Shown here one piece after another: positions 25,173-38,250 of a stretch of 64,000 nt of DNA. Position 1 is the stretch's first letter; the number at the start of each line of letters is the position of its first letter. The notes beneath the pieces are model-generated. The model ran no database searches. It had not been told where the DNA came from and saw only the letters and a program-made list of their open reading frames with translations. The stretch is taken from positions 27,122,737 through 27,186,736 of the forward strand of contig CM046877.1 in NCBI GenBank assembly GCA_025667525.1, given 5' to 3'. A program made the position numbers and the translations under genes. The stretch comes from Glebionis coronaria (lineage: Eukaryota > Streptophyta > Magnoliopsida > Asterales > Asteraceae).

Positions 25173-25631
25173 TGTTGAAATAACCTTTGTAATCTGATAT
25201 TGAAAGTATTGTTACTTATTTTAGCATTTGAGTATTTGCAGGGACTTGTTCTGCCACTCTTGGAAAGTGTTGTTGAGCTTTGGATCTTTGGGCTTGGCTT
25301 CTGGACTTATGAAGACGAAGGCCCATCTTGTGTTTTGGTTTTGTGACCGTTGTAATAAGTAGTATAATACCCTAACTCATTGTGAGTTAGGGTTAAGGGT
25401 TCAGTGTGTGTGTGTTAGCCGTCAAGGCAATATACTCTCTCCCTTCATATTCGTGGATTTGTTTACCTTGTTCTTTGCTTTTAATCCTGTAAAACTATTA
25501 TCATAAGTAGATAATAGATCCACACCAGCTTTATTCTGTGGTGGATGTTTATTGTTTCTTGGATCTTTGATCCTCAGTTGTTTATTTTGATAATATAAAA
25601 CGTTTAGATCTTTATATCCTATTTCTCCACA
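25173..25631 (+). repeat. 5' LTR of Copia-1
   Basis: Begins tgttgaaataacc and ends ccaca. It is 459 bp and aligned by eye with the 3' LTR. Confidence 0.9.
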
Positions 25632-26479
25632 TGGTATCAAAGACAGGTTATCTAATGCGACTCTTTTATCGTTAAAGGTTTTTTGAAATCTATAAGTTTT
25701 TTCTACCTTTTTAGTTTTTCTCTTAAAATATATATGTTTTTCAAAATCTGCTATTGAAATTGCTTAATATTGCATGGATTAATAAAGCCCCAACTTTTTG
25801 AAAAAAAAATTAGGGTTTGAATTTTTTGGGAATCTTTGATTCAAGGATTCCGATGGTTGATTGGTGCTATTGGTGTTCAGATCTGGTGCTTTCTCTATCT
25901 TTTATGGTGAACCCCTAATTTTTTCCGAAAATTAGGGTTTACTTTTTGAGGTTCGTTCCCGTGGTTACTATGACGTTTTTTGGTAATCTTTGTGGCGGAT
26001 CTATTTATGTGGGTGACTTACCCTAATTTTTCCCGTGAAGAACTCCAAAAATTAGGGTTTACTGTTTGAGGTTCGTTCCTGTGGTTACTGTGACGTTTTT
26101 TGGTGATCTTTGTGGCGGATCTATTTGTGTGGGTGACTTTCCCTAATTTTTCCCGTGAAGAAAAATTAGGGTTTGTCTCCTTGGAGGTTCTGATACATCC
26201 TAGACTAAGTGAATCTAGGAGTATCAGTTCGATTGTCCTTGTTTGCGTTCACTGTAACACCTCTCTTTACTCTCTCTTTATTTGCTAAGTGATCTTGTGA
26301 TTATTTGGTTTATATTTCTATGTTTATTTGTTGGGGTTGGTTGTTTTTACTCTTTTACCATATTACTTGGATCCTCATCCTCTGCCTTTCCCTTGACCTA
26401 CCACCTTGAGTGGTTTGGAAGCCTGAGAACTTTGTTGGCTTTGGATTGAGTACTTTTTTTACCTTTGTTGACCTTCACC
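25632..26479 (+). other. Leader of Copia-1 with tandem repeat
   Basis: It starts with the primer binding site. A unit of about 120 bp (aattagggtttact to cccgtgaagaa) occurs twice, with a partial third start, between 25927 and 26175. Confidence 0.7.
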
Positions 26480-27625
26480 ATGTCTGATCATGATAAGTAT
26501 GTACATGGTGAATCTGATACTAGGAGTGTGACTGATCAGTCACACTCATCAGTAAGCTTGACTTAAGTGACCTTTTGCATTTACACCCTAATGATACTGA
26601 TGTGTTAACTGTTGTCACTGTAAAACTAAAAAGGACTGAAAACTATCAAGTTTAGGCTAATGTTATGTTGTTAGCATTAGAAGGTAAAAACAAGATTAGT
26701 TTTATTGATGGTACCTATAAAAGGTCCATAACTGATGAGATTTTGAGAAAACAATGGTATAGGGTTAATGTTGATGTTCTTGGTTGGATTTTAAACTCCA
26801 TCTCTAAGGAATTATTCCTTGGTCTGATTTTTTCAAAAAAGCGCTAAATATGTTTGGAATGAGCTGAAAGAAACTAATCATAAAGTTGATGGCTCTTCGA
26901 TTTTCAATCTTCATCATAAAATTAATACTCTTAAGCAGAATGGTTCAAATTTGTCTGATTACTATCATAAATTAAATGCTTATTGGAAACAATATGATGC
27001 TATGATTGAATTTCCTAACTGTTTGTGTACTGCTGCTGGTGAATTTAAGAAACATAATCAATTGATGAAACTTATGCAGTTCTTAATGGGTCATGATGAT
27101 TCTAATATGAGTATTAGGAGCTCTATTCTTTCTGGAGAGACTTTACCACATGTTAAGGATGCCTATGCTATAATCTCTAGTGAGAAATCTCACAGAGTAA
27201 CTTCTAGTGCTCTTGCTAGATCCTCCAAAAGAACTCAGACATCTGCTTTTCTTTCTAATGGGCCTGCTAGAAATAATTTTCAAAGAAGTTAGAACACTAA
27301 CAGTGGTAATTTCAGACCCAACAATAGCAACAATGTGAACTTTAGACCTAGCACTAGAACCACTGGATTTAGGCCTAATAACCCTAACAACAATGTGTTT
27401 AGACCTTATGGGAATTCTAATGCTGAAGTGGTTTGTGAGAACTATGGTTACGATCGTCATACTATTGATAGATGCTTTAAAATCATCGGGTACCCTACTG
27501 ATTTTGAGAAGAAAAAAGGGGGGCAAAATTTCAAAGGTAAAAATGTTTTTAAAATTTCTGTTGAGACCTCTTCTTCATCTGGTTTCACAAATGAACAACT
27601 TTCCTCCTTGCTCTCTCTCTTATAA
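26480..27625 (+). pseudogene. gag of Copia-1, broken
   Basis: The start MSDHDKYVHGESD is followed by stops. Later frames give typical Copia gag: FIDGTYKRS, then LMKLMQFLMGHDDSNMSIRSS. A zinc-knuckle-like region follows near 27430 (VVCENYGYDRHTIDRC). At least three frame breaks occur between 26570 and 27335. Gag normally forms the particle and binds RNA; this copy cannot. Confidence 0.8.
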
Positions 27626-27675
27626 AAGATAACAAGGGTAATGCTAATGATTCTGGAAAAGGTGTTCATGCCAAT

Positions 27676-30600
27676 ATGGCAGGTATTTATTGGAATAATA
27701 GCAAAAGTTTTAATGATAATTTTGGAAAGTTTTTTTGCTCTAACACTAACATCAAATCAAAACTTGGGTACAATAGGAAGGTTGTTGATTCTGGGGAAAA
27801 TCAACATATGACCAATAATGATAATGAATTGGAAAATGTGTTTGATATTTCTCATCTTAATATCAAGGTTGCTCATCCTAATGAGACTGAAGCAATCATC
27901 TCTAAAATTGGCAATCTCAAACTTTCAAATGGATTAGTTTTGTTAGATGTTCTTGTTATTCCTGATTACTGTGTTACTCTGATTTCTGTGCATAAAATAG
28001 CCAAGGATAATAAGATACTTGTGGTTTTTGATGAAAACAAATGTTTTTTTGTGAATCAGGATTTGAATCTCAAAAATGTTTTGGGGACTCGTAGGCAGTG
28101 TGGTGGTTTGTACTATTTAGATATAGAAGGTACTAAGTGTGTGAATCATTCTAATGTGCTTAGTTGTCCTCTGTCCAAATATGGTAGATTAGGTCACCCA
28201 GTTGACCTTTCTCTAAATAACAAAAAATCTCTTTGAATATAAACAATTCTGATCAATCTGTTTTCTGTGAAATATATTGATCATAAAACAAAAATGCTTG
28301 GTGAACTTGTTCATTTAGATTTGTGGGGTCCTTATAGGGTGGTCAGTCACACTGGTCATAGATATTTTTTGATTGTTGTGGATGATTTCACTAGAGCTGT
28401 TTGGGTGTATTTGATAAAATCTAAAGATGAAGTTGGTACCTTTCTTGAAGTTTTTTACAATCTCATAAAAAATAATTTTAAAAGGAATATTAAGATTTTC
28501 AGAAGTGATAATGTGACTGAGTTTGTAAATCAAAATTTCTCACAAGTTTTGTAATGAGAAAGGTAATTTACACCATACCTCTTGTGCTTATACCCCACAA
28601 CAAAATGGGGTGGTTGAAAGGAAACATAGGCATTTGTTGAATGTTACTAGATGCCTTATGTTTCGGGGAGATACCTTTGAGATTTTGGACTGAATGTGTT
28701 CTAACTTCTACTTATCTTATTAGCAGATTACCCTCTTCTGTGCTAAATGGTAGATCCCCTTATGAAATGATTTATAATTCACCCCCTAATCTCTCATATT
28801 AGAACTTTTGGTTGTCTTTGTTTTGCCATTATTTTAATAGTCATGATAAACTCACCTGTAGGTCTAAAAAATGTGTTATGATGGGTTTTCCTAATTCTCA
28901 AAGGGTTATAGACTTTACAGTCTTGACATACATTAGTTATTTATATCAAGAGATGTTAAGTTTTTTGAATCTATTTTTCCTTTTAAGGACTGTTTCAAAC
29001 AAAAAGAAGTGTGATAATAAAATCTTGATGTTTTTTAAAATGATAAAGTGTTAACCTTTTTTGACTTAGAAAACCCTAAGCTTCTTGATGATGATGAGAG
29101 AGTAATTGAAAAACATAATGGTGACCTTGGATCACTAAGTGATAGTAGCCACCCTTCAAGTCTAGGTGACATTGGGAAATTTGCCTTTGTCAATGATTCC
29201 AGTTTGAATGAGGATGAGGCTTCCACACTTGATGATAATCTAAACTTTGAGGGAAACATAAAATTCAATCTCAACTTTCCCACCCATGATCAAAACATAG
29301 GAGAAAACTTGGTGGGAAATTCTAACACAAATGCTCAGGGTATTCAAGTTTTGAGAAGGTCCTCAAGACCTTCTATTTTTCCAAAAAATATAATGATTTT
29401 GTTGTTAATTCTAAAGTCAACTGTGGGATTGAAAAGTTTGTTAGGTACTATAAACTCAGTGGGGATGTTTTGTGTTTTGTTACTCACTTGAATAAAAGTA
29501 GTGAACCTAGGAATTTTTTTGAAGCATCTCAAAGCCTTCATTGGGTTGATGCTATGAGCTTAGAATATGCTGCTTTGCTTGAGAATGATACTTGGGACTT
29601 AGTTGAATTACCTGCTGGCAGAACTGCTTTAAATTCTAAATGGGTTTGGAAACTTAAGTTTAAATCCAGTGCTGAAATTGAAAGGTATAAAGCTAGGCTT
29701 GTTGCCATGGCTGTGCCCAAAAGGAGGGAATTGACTATGAGGAAAATTTCTCCCCTGTTATTCAAATGGTGACTATTAGGTGTTTAGTTAACTTGGCTGT
29801 TAATCAATCCTGGCCTATTTATCAACATGACATCAATAATTCTTTTTTGTATGGTGAGTTGGATGAACCTGTCTATATGAAACCACCTCAATGGTTTTAT
29901 ACTGGAAATGATAATCTTGTTTGTAGATTGAAAAAGTCCATTTATGGACTTAAACAATCTCCTAGACAGTGGAACTCTAAACTCACATCTGTTCTTGTTG
30001 AAAATGGGTTTGTTCAATGCAAGTATGATTATTCTTTTTACATAAAGTCTAGGGATAATAAGTTTATTGCTTTGCTTGTTTATGTGGATGATATAATTGT
30101 CACTAGAAATGATGAGAAGGAAATTGACAGTTTCAAAAGTTTTTTAAAAGGAAAATTCAAAATCATAGACTTGGCAAAACTGCAATACTTTTTGGGTATT
30201 GAAGTTGTTAACACGAGTTCTGGTGTGTGCTTGAACCAAAGAAAATATTTTTTAGATCTATTGTCTGGATATGGTATTCTTGCCTGCAAACCATCTAAGA
30301 CTCCTTTATTGACCAAACTGTCAATTTCCAATGAGCCTAATGAGAGTGATCCCTTACTTGTGAATGTAGTTGATTACCAGAAACTTATGGGAAAATAAAT
30401 CTACCTAACCAATACTAGGCCTTATATTTCCTATGTTGTACATTGCTAAGTCAATTCATGCATTCACCTTGGGAATGATATATGAAAATTGCATTTAAAA
30501 TCTTAAGCTACCTAAAGGGTTCTCCAGGTCGTGGTATTCATGTTGCAAAGAACTCTAGTATGTCTCTTAAAGATTCTTTTTATGTTGATTGGCTAAATGC

Positions 30601-31027
30601 ATTGTTACCAGAAAATCTGTCACTGGTTATTGTGTTTTTCTAAATAATAATATGATTTATTGGAAGAGTAAGAAGAAAAATACTCTCTCAAAATCATCTG
30701 TAGAAGCAGAGTAAAGAGCTCTTGCTTCTGTTACAAGTGAGGTAATATGCATCTAGAAAATCTTAAAAGATTTAAATTGTGATAATATTTTGTCTGTTGA
30801 TCTATATTATGACAGTAATTCAGCAATTAAGGATTGCTGCCAATCCTATATTTCATGAAAGAACTAAACATCTTGAGATTGAACTTCACTTCGTAAAGGA
30901 AAAAATCTTGAATTGTGTTGTTAGAACCAAAAAGGTGGAATCTACAAATCAGATTACAAATATCCTAACCAACGGATTGGATACAATACAACATGAAAAC
31001 CTGGTTAAAAAAACTTGGCATGTTTGA
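27676..31027 (+). pseudogene. pol of Copia-1, broken
   Basis: Fragments appear in order. The protease active site reads DSGENQHM instead of DSGATDHM (near 27785). Integrase has HLDLWGPY (28310) and FRSDNVTEF (28500), then after a frame break TPQQNGVVERKHRHL (28590). Reverse transcriptase has NSKWVWKLKFK (29635) and, after a frameshift near 29715, YVDDIIVTRND (30080). RNase H remains lie at 30620-30900. Several stops and frameshifts separate the pieces. Confidence 0.88.
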
Positions 31028-31055
31028 TCTGTTTAAAATATTAGATTAAGGGGGA

Positions 31056-31515
31056 TGTTGAAATATCCTTTGTAATTTGATATTGAAAGTATTGTTACTT
31101 ATTTTAGCATTTGAGTATTTACAGGGACTTGTTCTGCCACTCTTAGAAAGTGTTGTTGGGCTTTGGATCTTTGGGCTTGGCTTCTGGGCTTATGAAGACG
31201 AAGGTCCATCTTGTGTTTGGGTTTTGTGACCGTTGTAATAAGTAGTATAATACCCTAACTCATTCTGAGTTAGGGTTAAGGGTTCAGTGTGTGTGTGTTT
31301 ATCCGTCAAGGCAATATACACCCTCCCTTCATATGTGGGATTTGTTCATCTTGGTCTTTGCTTTTAATCTTGTAAAACTATTATCATAAGTAGATAATAG
31401 ATCCACACCAGCTTTATTCTATGGTGGATGTTTATTGTTTCTTGGATCTTTGATCCTCAGTTGTTTATTTTGATAAATATAAAACGTTTAGATATTTATA
31501 TCCTATTTTTCTATA
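31056..31515 (+). repeat. 3' LTR of Copia-1
   Basis: 460 bp. It begins tgttgaaatatcc, and its last two bases are TA where the 5' LTR has CA. Confidence 0.9.
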
Positions 31516-31552
31516 GTCATTTCACGATCATCATCGTTGCTTGTTTGAAAAA

Positions 31553-31813
31553 TGCTGAAATATCTCTTTGACTTTGGTCAAACACATATATACTTGATGG
31601 ACTGGCTTTGTATTTACATTTAACTCCTAACGTTTGGTGTATGTTTTGTAAGTTTCTAATGTGCAGCTCATTGCTGGGCATATGCATATAACTTATTTTG
31701 GGATAGGGCACAATATGAAACATATTATGCACATATGCCTCTGAGAGGTCGATGAGACGTGAGCATAATGGCCACTAGATTGATGTATCATCTTTGGCTC
31801 TATATAAGGTAGA
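31553..31813. other. Unmatched DNA at the left edge of Copia-2
   Basis: This 261-bp stretch separates PG4 sequence from the recognisable 5' LTR of Copia-2. It does not match the U3 of the 3' LTR (41767-42152). It contains a TATA-like ctatataagg at about 31800. It may be a rearranged U3 or foreign filler. Confidence 0.4.
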
Positions 31814-32455
31814 AGCCTTGCCCAAGCTTATCACTCATCCCTTTCTATCTAAACTTCTCGCTATTCTCAGTATATATCTAACATTCTAAACTATCTTGTC
31901 TATTCTATTCTTGCTTGTGATTTAGATCCTTGTTCATATAAATATTGGTCAGGAGAAATCTCTACTCTAAGCTTTGATCCTTCAAGGCTTCACATTGCGT
32001 GAATGTGTTAAGTGTTACATACACAATCACCATTGTTGTACCCATTCATCTATCTACTTGTATAAAGTGTAGTTGGTGTTATAAACCACAATTGTAGAAG
32101 TATATAAGGCGTTGTTGTGCCTTTGTAAAGAACGAGACATCTTAGCTTAGGTGTCGTTAAAGATTGTAAGCTAAAGTGTAAAGGTTTCTCCACCGGTGTA
32201 AAGGAGAGTCATTTACTAGTGAAGTAGAACTCTCGAGTGGATACTCGAGGAGTGTAAGTAGGGGCAAGAAAAGTGAGATCTTGCTAGGACGAACCACTAT
32301 AAATCATTGTGCATTGTGGTTTGATTCCTTATTGCTTCAATTCATTTTATTTATTATTTCACACTTCGTCTATATCTACTTGCAATCACGAAAAATGTTC
32401 TAAATAATTAGAACTAATCGGTAAAAACTATTCAACCCCCTTCTAGTTTTCTACA
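31814..32455 (+). repeat. Partial 5' LTR of Copia-2 (R/U5 side)
   Basis: It runs from agccttgcccaagc to ttttctaca and matches 42153-42791 closely. The U3 part cannot be aligned with the 3' LTR. Confidence 0.85.
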
Positions 32456-32521
32456 ATTGGTATCAGAGATACGTACTCAAAATCTTTAAAGTATATTGTA
32501 CTTTAAAACTTGAATCAATCC

Positions 32522-33724
32522 ATGGATTCTGAAAATTGCAAAGAAGGGCAGTATATGCAAAGACCACCACTCTTTGAAACCAATGGTTTTTTATTGGAAA
32601 AATCGTTTTGAAACTTACGTGAAGTCCAAAGATATAAACCATTGGTATATAATCATTGAAGGTGATTATGCACCAATAGTTAGAAATGTTACCACTTACC
32701 AATTTGAGTCGGTTCCTCGCGAGAAGCAAGCCGATGATCAAAAGAAAATGTTGGCTAAAAACAATGAACCAAAATGATTCTTTACAGTGCTCTACCTAAA
32801 AAGGAATATGAAAGAATATTTATGTGTCAAACCGCCAAAGAAATTTGGCATTCACTTATAGTCACACATCAAGGAAACTCGCAAGTCAAGGATAATAAAG
32901 TTGATCTACTTGTTCAGCAATATGAAAAATTTTCTATCCTTGAAAAAGAGTTAATTGATGTGAGATTTGCTCGGTTTAACACTATCATAACATCACTCAA
33001 GGCACTTGACGAATCTTCCTCCAACAAGAACTTTGTTAGGAAATTTCTAAGGGCTCTCCATCCAAAATGACGAGCTAAAGTCACGGCGATTGAAGAATCT
33101 AAAGATCTCCCAAGCCTATCACTAGATGAAGTCATCGGCAACCTCAAAGTACATGAAATGATGATGGAAAAAGACTTCGAAAGAATCAAAGGTAAGAAAG
33201 ATAAACAAAGATCACTAGCTTTGAAAGATCGAGTGGAATCTAGTGACGATGAAGAGTCTGATAGAGATGACGAAGAATATGCCATGGTCGTACGTGACTT
33301 CAAGAAATTTTTTAAAAGGCGAGGAAGACTCGTAAGGCAACCACTCGACAACAAGAAACTGTCTCGAAATCCATTTGATATTAAGAAGCCTAAAGATGAA
33401 AGCAAATGCTTACAGTGTGGTGATCCTAATCACTTTATTGGTAGTTGTCTAAAGGCGAAGCCAAAGACACAAAGAGCTTTCGTAAGTGGAGCATGTAGTG
33501 CTAGTGATGATGAAAGTGATGAATCAAAAAAGGAAGAGTTAGCTCTTATGGCACACGAAACAAACGAGGTACATTCCGAATCCTCTTATTATTTTTCCTC
33601 ACTAGATGATGACACACTAAAAATTAAGTATAACAAAATGTGTGAATTAAGCCTTAAAATTATAAACAAACATAAACTCTTAAAAGCTAAAAATGGAAGC
33701 TTAGAAATGAAGTTTGTGAGTTAA
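32522..33724 (+). pseudogene. gag of Copia-2, broken
   Basis: The ATG at 32522 opens the gag start (MDSENCKEGQYMQRPP). An extra T in a T-run near 32590 shifts the frame; a further break follows near 32775 and a TGA replaces a codon at 33067. The last frame carries the zinc knuckle CLQCGDPNHFIGSC (33404-33450) with correct CX2CX4HX4C spacing, followed by an acidic serine-rich tail. Length and order match SIRE-type gag. Confidence 0.85.
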
Positions 33725-34438
33725 AGGCTAAATTACTAAGACTAGATAAAGGTAAATCATCCAAAGACAAATGTGAAAACTGTCAAGAACTAAATAGTGA
33801 AATAGACAAACTAAAAACTAGTCATGAAATGCTAACCAAACAAAGTCTAAAATTGTAAAATTTATCAAAAACGTAAATTGCATTGATGAAATGCTCAACT
33901 ATCAAAGAGATAGCATGGATAGAACGAGGTTGGAGTTTGACAAACAAATGTAGCTTCTAGCTCAAAGACGCCACCACAAAACAACATTTCAAAAATTGCA
34001 CTCTAAGAGGGCCACGGACCCCTTTGCATAAGGTTTTGGCCCATGTGAAAGGGTCTGTAGCTCTGCCTGATGAGCAAAATAAAAATCGTGTCGAATTTGT
34101 AGTTGTGTCTAGAAAACCCAAACCATTTAATCTAGAGAGATATAATACAAGTTTTAGAAATGATAAAGCAAATGGAAGAACTAGAAACATACAAACTCGA
34201 ACAAGACCTTCTTATCCCAAATGCCCATTTCCGAAAAGGAACCAAAGTGTTCTAGGTAGATATAGTTAAGTATCATTTAACTATGATTATCACAACCAAT
34301 TTTCAATGGGAAATTTGGAACCTTGGGATGTATTTGGCAAAACTCCAATCGGAATTGCCATGAGAAGTATGTTTAACTCAAACGGACCCATGGGACGATG
34401 GGGACCAAACGTTTGAGTGTTGAAATGTGTAGGTATAC

Positions 34439-37430
34439 TTGAAGGTTGGACTTGAACCGGATGAATGGATCAAGGACAGCGGATGTTCAAGACACATGAC
34501 GGGTAATAAGAATCTCTTCAGCACCTACACACCAATGGATGGAGATAATGTTATTTTTTGTGGCAACGTCAAAAGCAAAATCATAGGCAAAGGTATGATT
34601 TCTAATGACCACATTACCATTGATAATGTTGCTCACGCCAAAAACTTAGGATTTAACCCTTGCTTAGTATTAGTCAACGTTGTAGTAACAAATACAAAGT
34701 TTTATTTGAAGAAAATGGTAGTAAAATACTAAAAGACAGAATAACAATAGCAAAAGGAGTTAGAAAAAATAACATATATTTCATGAAATTTGACTCATCA
34801 AAAGACGCTATTTATTTTACCACCATAGAGGACACCTCCACCCTTTAGCATAGACGACTTGGTCATATAAATATGGGTCTTTTACAAAATCCGGCTAATA
34901 AAGATCTTGTGAGAAATTTACTAAAAGTAAATTATGATCAACACTTTTGTGATGCATGTAAAATTGGTAAACAAACACACGCAAGCCACAAGGCTAAAAA
35001 TATAGTCACCACAACCGAATGTCTATAACTTTTACATATGGACTTGTTTGGCGCGGTACAAAGTTTTGGAGGTAATTTTTACACTTTAGTTATCGTGGAA
35101 GAATACTCAAGATTTACTTGGACAAAGTTTTTGAAAACTTAAAACTAAGCTTTTGATCATTTTGAGATTTTAAGTAAGAAAATTGAAAATTAATTAAATT
35201 TTCAAATTGTGTCAATTTGAACGGATCATGGTCGGGAGTTTGACAATAAAGTGCAATTTGGAGCCTTTCGTGACACCAAGGGTATCACTTACAATTTCTC
35301 GGCTTCAAGAACACCTCAATCAATTGAGGTAGTTGAACGCAAAAATAGAACACTCCAAGAAGTGAGTAGAACTATGTTAAATGAATCAAACGTGCCTCAA
35401 AAGTTTTGGTGTCATGCGGTTGATACCTCAACATATATTTTAAATCAAGTTTTAATTAGGTCATTGCTAGATAAAACTCCATATGAAATATTAGAAGAAA
35501 AAAACCGACTATTGGATATTTTAAAGTGTTTGGAAGTAAATGCTTTATTCTTAACACAAAGGATTATCTCACTGAGTTTGACCCAAAGTCGTACGAAGGA
35601 GTATTTCTTAGATATTCTCAAAATATAAAGCTTATATTGTGTTAAATAAACAAACCATGTGTGTCGCGGAATCGTTAACATAACCTTGGACGAAAGACCA
35701 CCTACCTCTAGAACATCACATTTGGTATATGATGATCTAGTTGAAGGCCAAACTAATAACCAACCAATTGATCTTGAAAAGAACAAGAGAAATGAACAAT
35801 TAAAAAATTGAACCTTTAAACATGAAGGAACCAAAAGGACATTCTTTAGAAAATGTTATCGGTAAATTAAATGAACGCACCTTAAGGTCTCAAGCTAAAA
35901 ATGAAAGTAAGTTATTTTGCTTCGTATCTCAATAGAAACTAAAAATATTGATGAAGATATAATTGATAAAAGTTGGGTTCTTGCTATGCAAGAAGAATTA
36001 AATCAATTTTGTGATTAATGATGTTTGGTACTTGGTACCTAGACCTAAAAATCAAACGATAATTGGGACAAAATGGGTCTTTCGAAAAAAAACTAGACGA
36101 AAATGGTATTGTGTCGAGAAACAAGGTTAGGCTTGTTGCTCAAGGTTATAGCCAACAAGAATGTAGTGACAATGATGATACCTATGCCCCGATTTCACGT
36201 CTTGAGTCCATAATAATTTTACTTGCTTATGCTTGTGCTCATGATTTCAAACTTTATGAAATGGATGTTAAAAGTGCATTCCTAAATGGTTTTATAAACG
36301 AGGAAGTGTATGTTGCATAACCTCCCGGTTTTGAAGACTATGAAAAACCTAATCACGTTTACAAATTTAAAAAGGCTCTTTATGGTCAAGCAAGCATCCA
36401 AGGCATGGTATGATCGACTTAAGTAATATCTAATTAAACATAAATAATTAATGGGTCTAATGGACAATACCTTGTTCACTGAGAAAAAGGGGTCACATAT
36501 AATTATTGTTCAAATATACGTCGATGACATTGTTTTCGGGTCTACATGTCAAGAACTTTGTGATTAATTCTCTAAAATCATGCATGACGAATTTGAAATG
36601 AGCATGATGGGCGAACTTAACTTTTTCTTGGGTTTACAAATTAAGCAAATGGAAGACGGGGTCTTCTTCAACCAATCTAAATATATAAAAGAAATGCTTA
36701 AGAAATTTGGCCTAGAAGAATCTAAGCCAACAAACACTCCAGTGTCAACCGAAACTAAACTAACCAAAGACGGTGTAAACAACTATGTCGATAGCACAAA
36801 ATATCTTGGTATGATTGGTAGTTTAATTTATCTAACGGCTAGTAGGCCAGATATTATGTTTAGTGTTTGTATATGTGCACGTTTCCAAGATAATCCGAAT
36901 TTGTCGCATCTTGAAGCGGTCAAAAGGATTTTTAGATACATCAAAGGAACAACTCACCTTGGATTATGGTATCCTAAGGTCACGGGAATGGAAACCGTTG
37001 TCTATGCGGATGCGGATCATGTCGGTGACTATGTCGATAGAAAAAGTACAAGTGGTGTTTGTACAATTATCAGATGTTGTCTAACCTCATGGTTCTCAAA
37101 GAAGCAACTGAAGCCGAATATGTGTCGGTGGGCAAAGCATGTCAATAAGCATTATGGATGAAAGAAGCACTTGTAGATTACGGAATTGAGTTGGAATACA
37201 TTATAATCTTGTGTGACAACAAGGGAGCCATTAATCTTAGATAAAATCTCGTGTTGCACTCTCGAACCAAGCACATCAAGATTCGACATCACTATCTACG
37301 TGACAACGTCCAAAAAGGTAATATTTCCATTAAAAAGGTATCTTCGAAGGATAATATAGCCGACATTTTAACTAAACCACTTAAATGTGAGTCCTTTAAC
37401 CTTTTAATACTAGGTTTAGGCTTAATGTAA
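34439..37430 (+). pseudogene. pol of Copia-2, broken
   Basis: Protease: IKDSGCSRHMTGNKN (34468). Integrase: MDLFGAVQSFGG (35040), then TDHGREFDNK (35222) and VVERKNRTLQEV (35328). Reverse transcriptase: GTKWVFRK (36064), MDVKSAFLNGF (36262), YVDDIVFGST (36518). RNase H: VVYADADHVGDYVDRKSTSG (37000) and LCDNKGAI (37210). Stops and shifts between these blocks, for example near 34655, 35125, 36010 and 36317, make it non-functional. Confidence 0.88.
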
Positions 37431-38250
37431 ATTTCTTGTTAAAACAAGAGACATCATGTCATCAGACCAGTCGGAGCCTGTCGCACCCTTTTCCCCTTTG
37501 GGTCCGTGTAAGGGTCCGTCTGTCTGATACTTTGTAAAAACAGCATATCAGTTAAAACAAACACTCACATCACAAGCACAAAACCTCTCTTTTATGTAAA
37601 ACACGACTACCACCATCAAAAACTCATCTCTCTACCAATCCTAAGGCGAATTTATATATTTTCTTTGTGCAAATCAATCACTTTAATTATATCTATCTCA
37701 TTTACTCTCTCATATCATCACATTATCCTAATTCTGAGTCTAGGGTTCTTTTTAATTGCACAACATTGAAATTGGAGATTCAATTAGGTTAGTGAAATTA
37801 GCCAATTTATTGTTTGATTATGTTATGAAAACACTTTGTATGCATAAACCCATCAACAAAATTACTAGGAATTGCTAGGAATCCCTATATGATCATAGAA
37901 GTTTTTGTCAATCATTCTCACTACTAAGGTCATGCCGAAAATTCGTTTTTCAAGCATTGTAAATGACAACCATCCAAAAACAAGTTTTAATCATGGCATT
38001 GAGACTCAGGAACGCTAAAGGAATTGCATAATCAATATGCACTTTCGGGTACGTTCATTTGAAGCTACATTGAACATAAGGAGCGTTTGGGTTATCTCAA
38101 AAACTATGCATTTCATAATCTCAATAAACAATCTTTGGGTCGAGATAACCGCACCTCCACATTTGTTGCATATAGGCACACACTATGCACTTGTCGGTTT
38201 ATATCTCAAGAATTTGACTAACTTGTGAAAATATATGCCTTAGGATCAAA

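Larger units (their letters stand above)
25173..31515 (+). mobile_element. Copia-1, LTR retrotransposon inserted in PG4
   Basis: LTRs lie at 25173-25631 and 31056-31515. The target duplication gtcat is at 25168-25172 and 31516-31520. The primer site tggtatcaaagac follows the 5' LTR at 25632, and the purine tract aaggggga precedes the 3' LTR. The domain order protease, integrase, reverse transcriptase, RNase H marks Ty1/Copia. The LTRs differ at roughly 5 percent of sites by eye, and the coding region is broken, so the element is old and inactive. Confidence 0.92.

Noticed and set aside
26665..26847. Independent small gene
   Set aside because: It is a piece of the broken gag of Copia-1.
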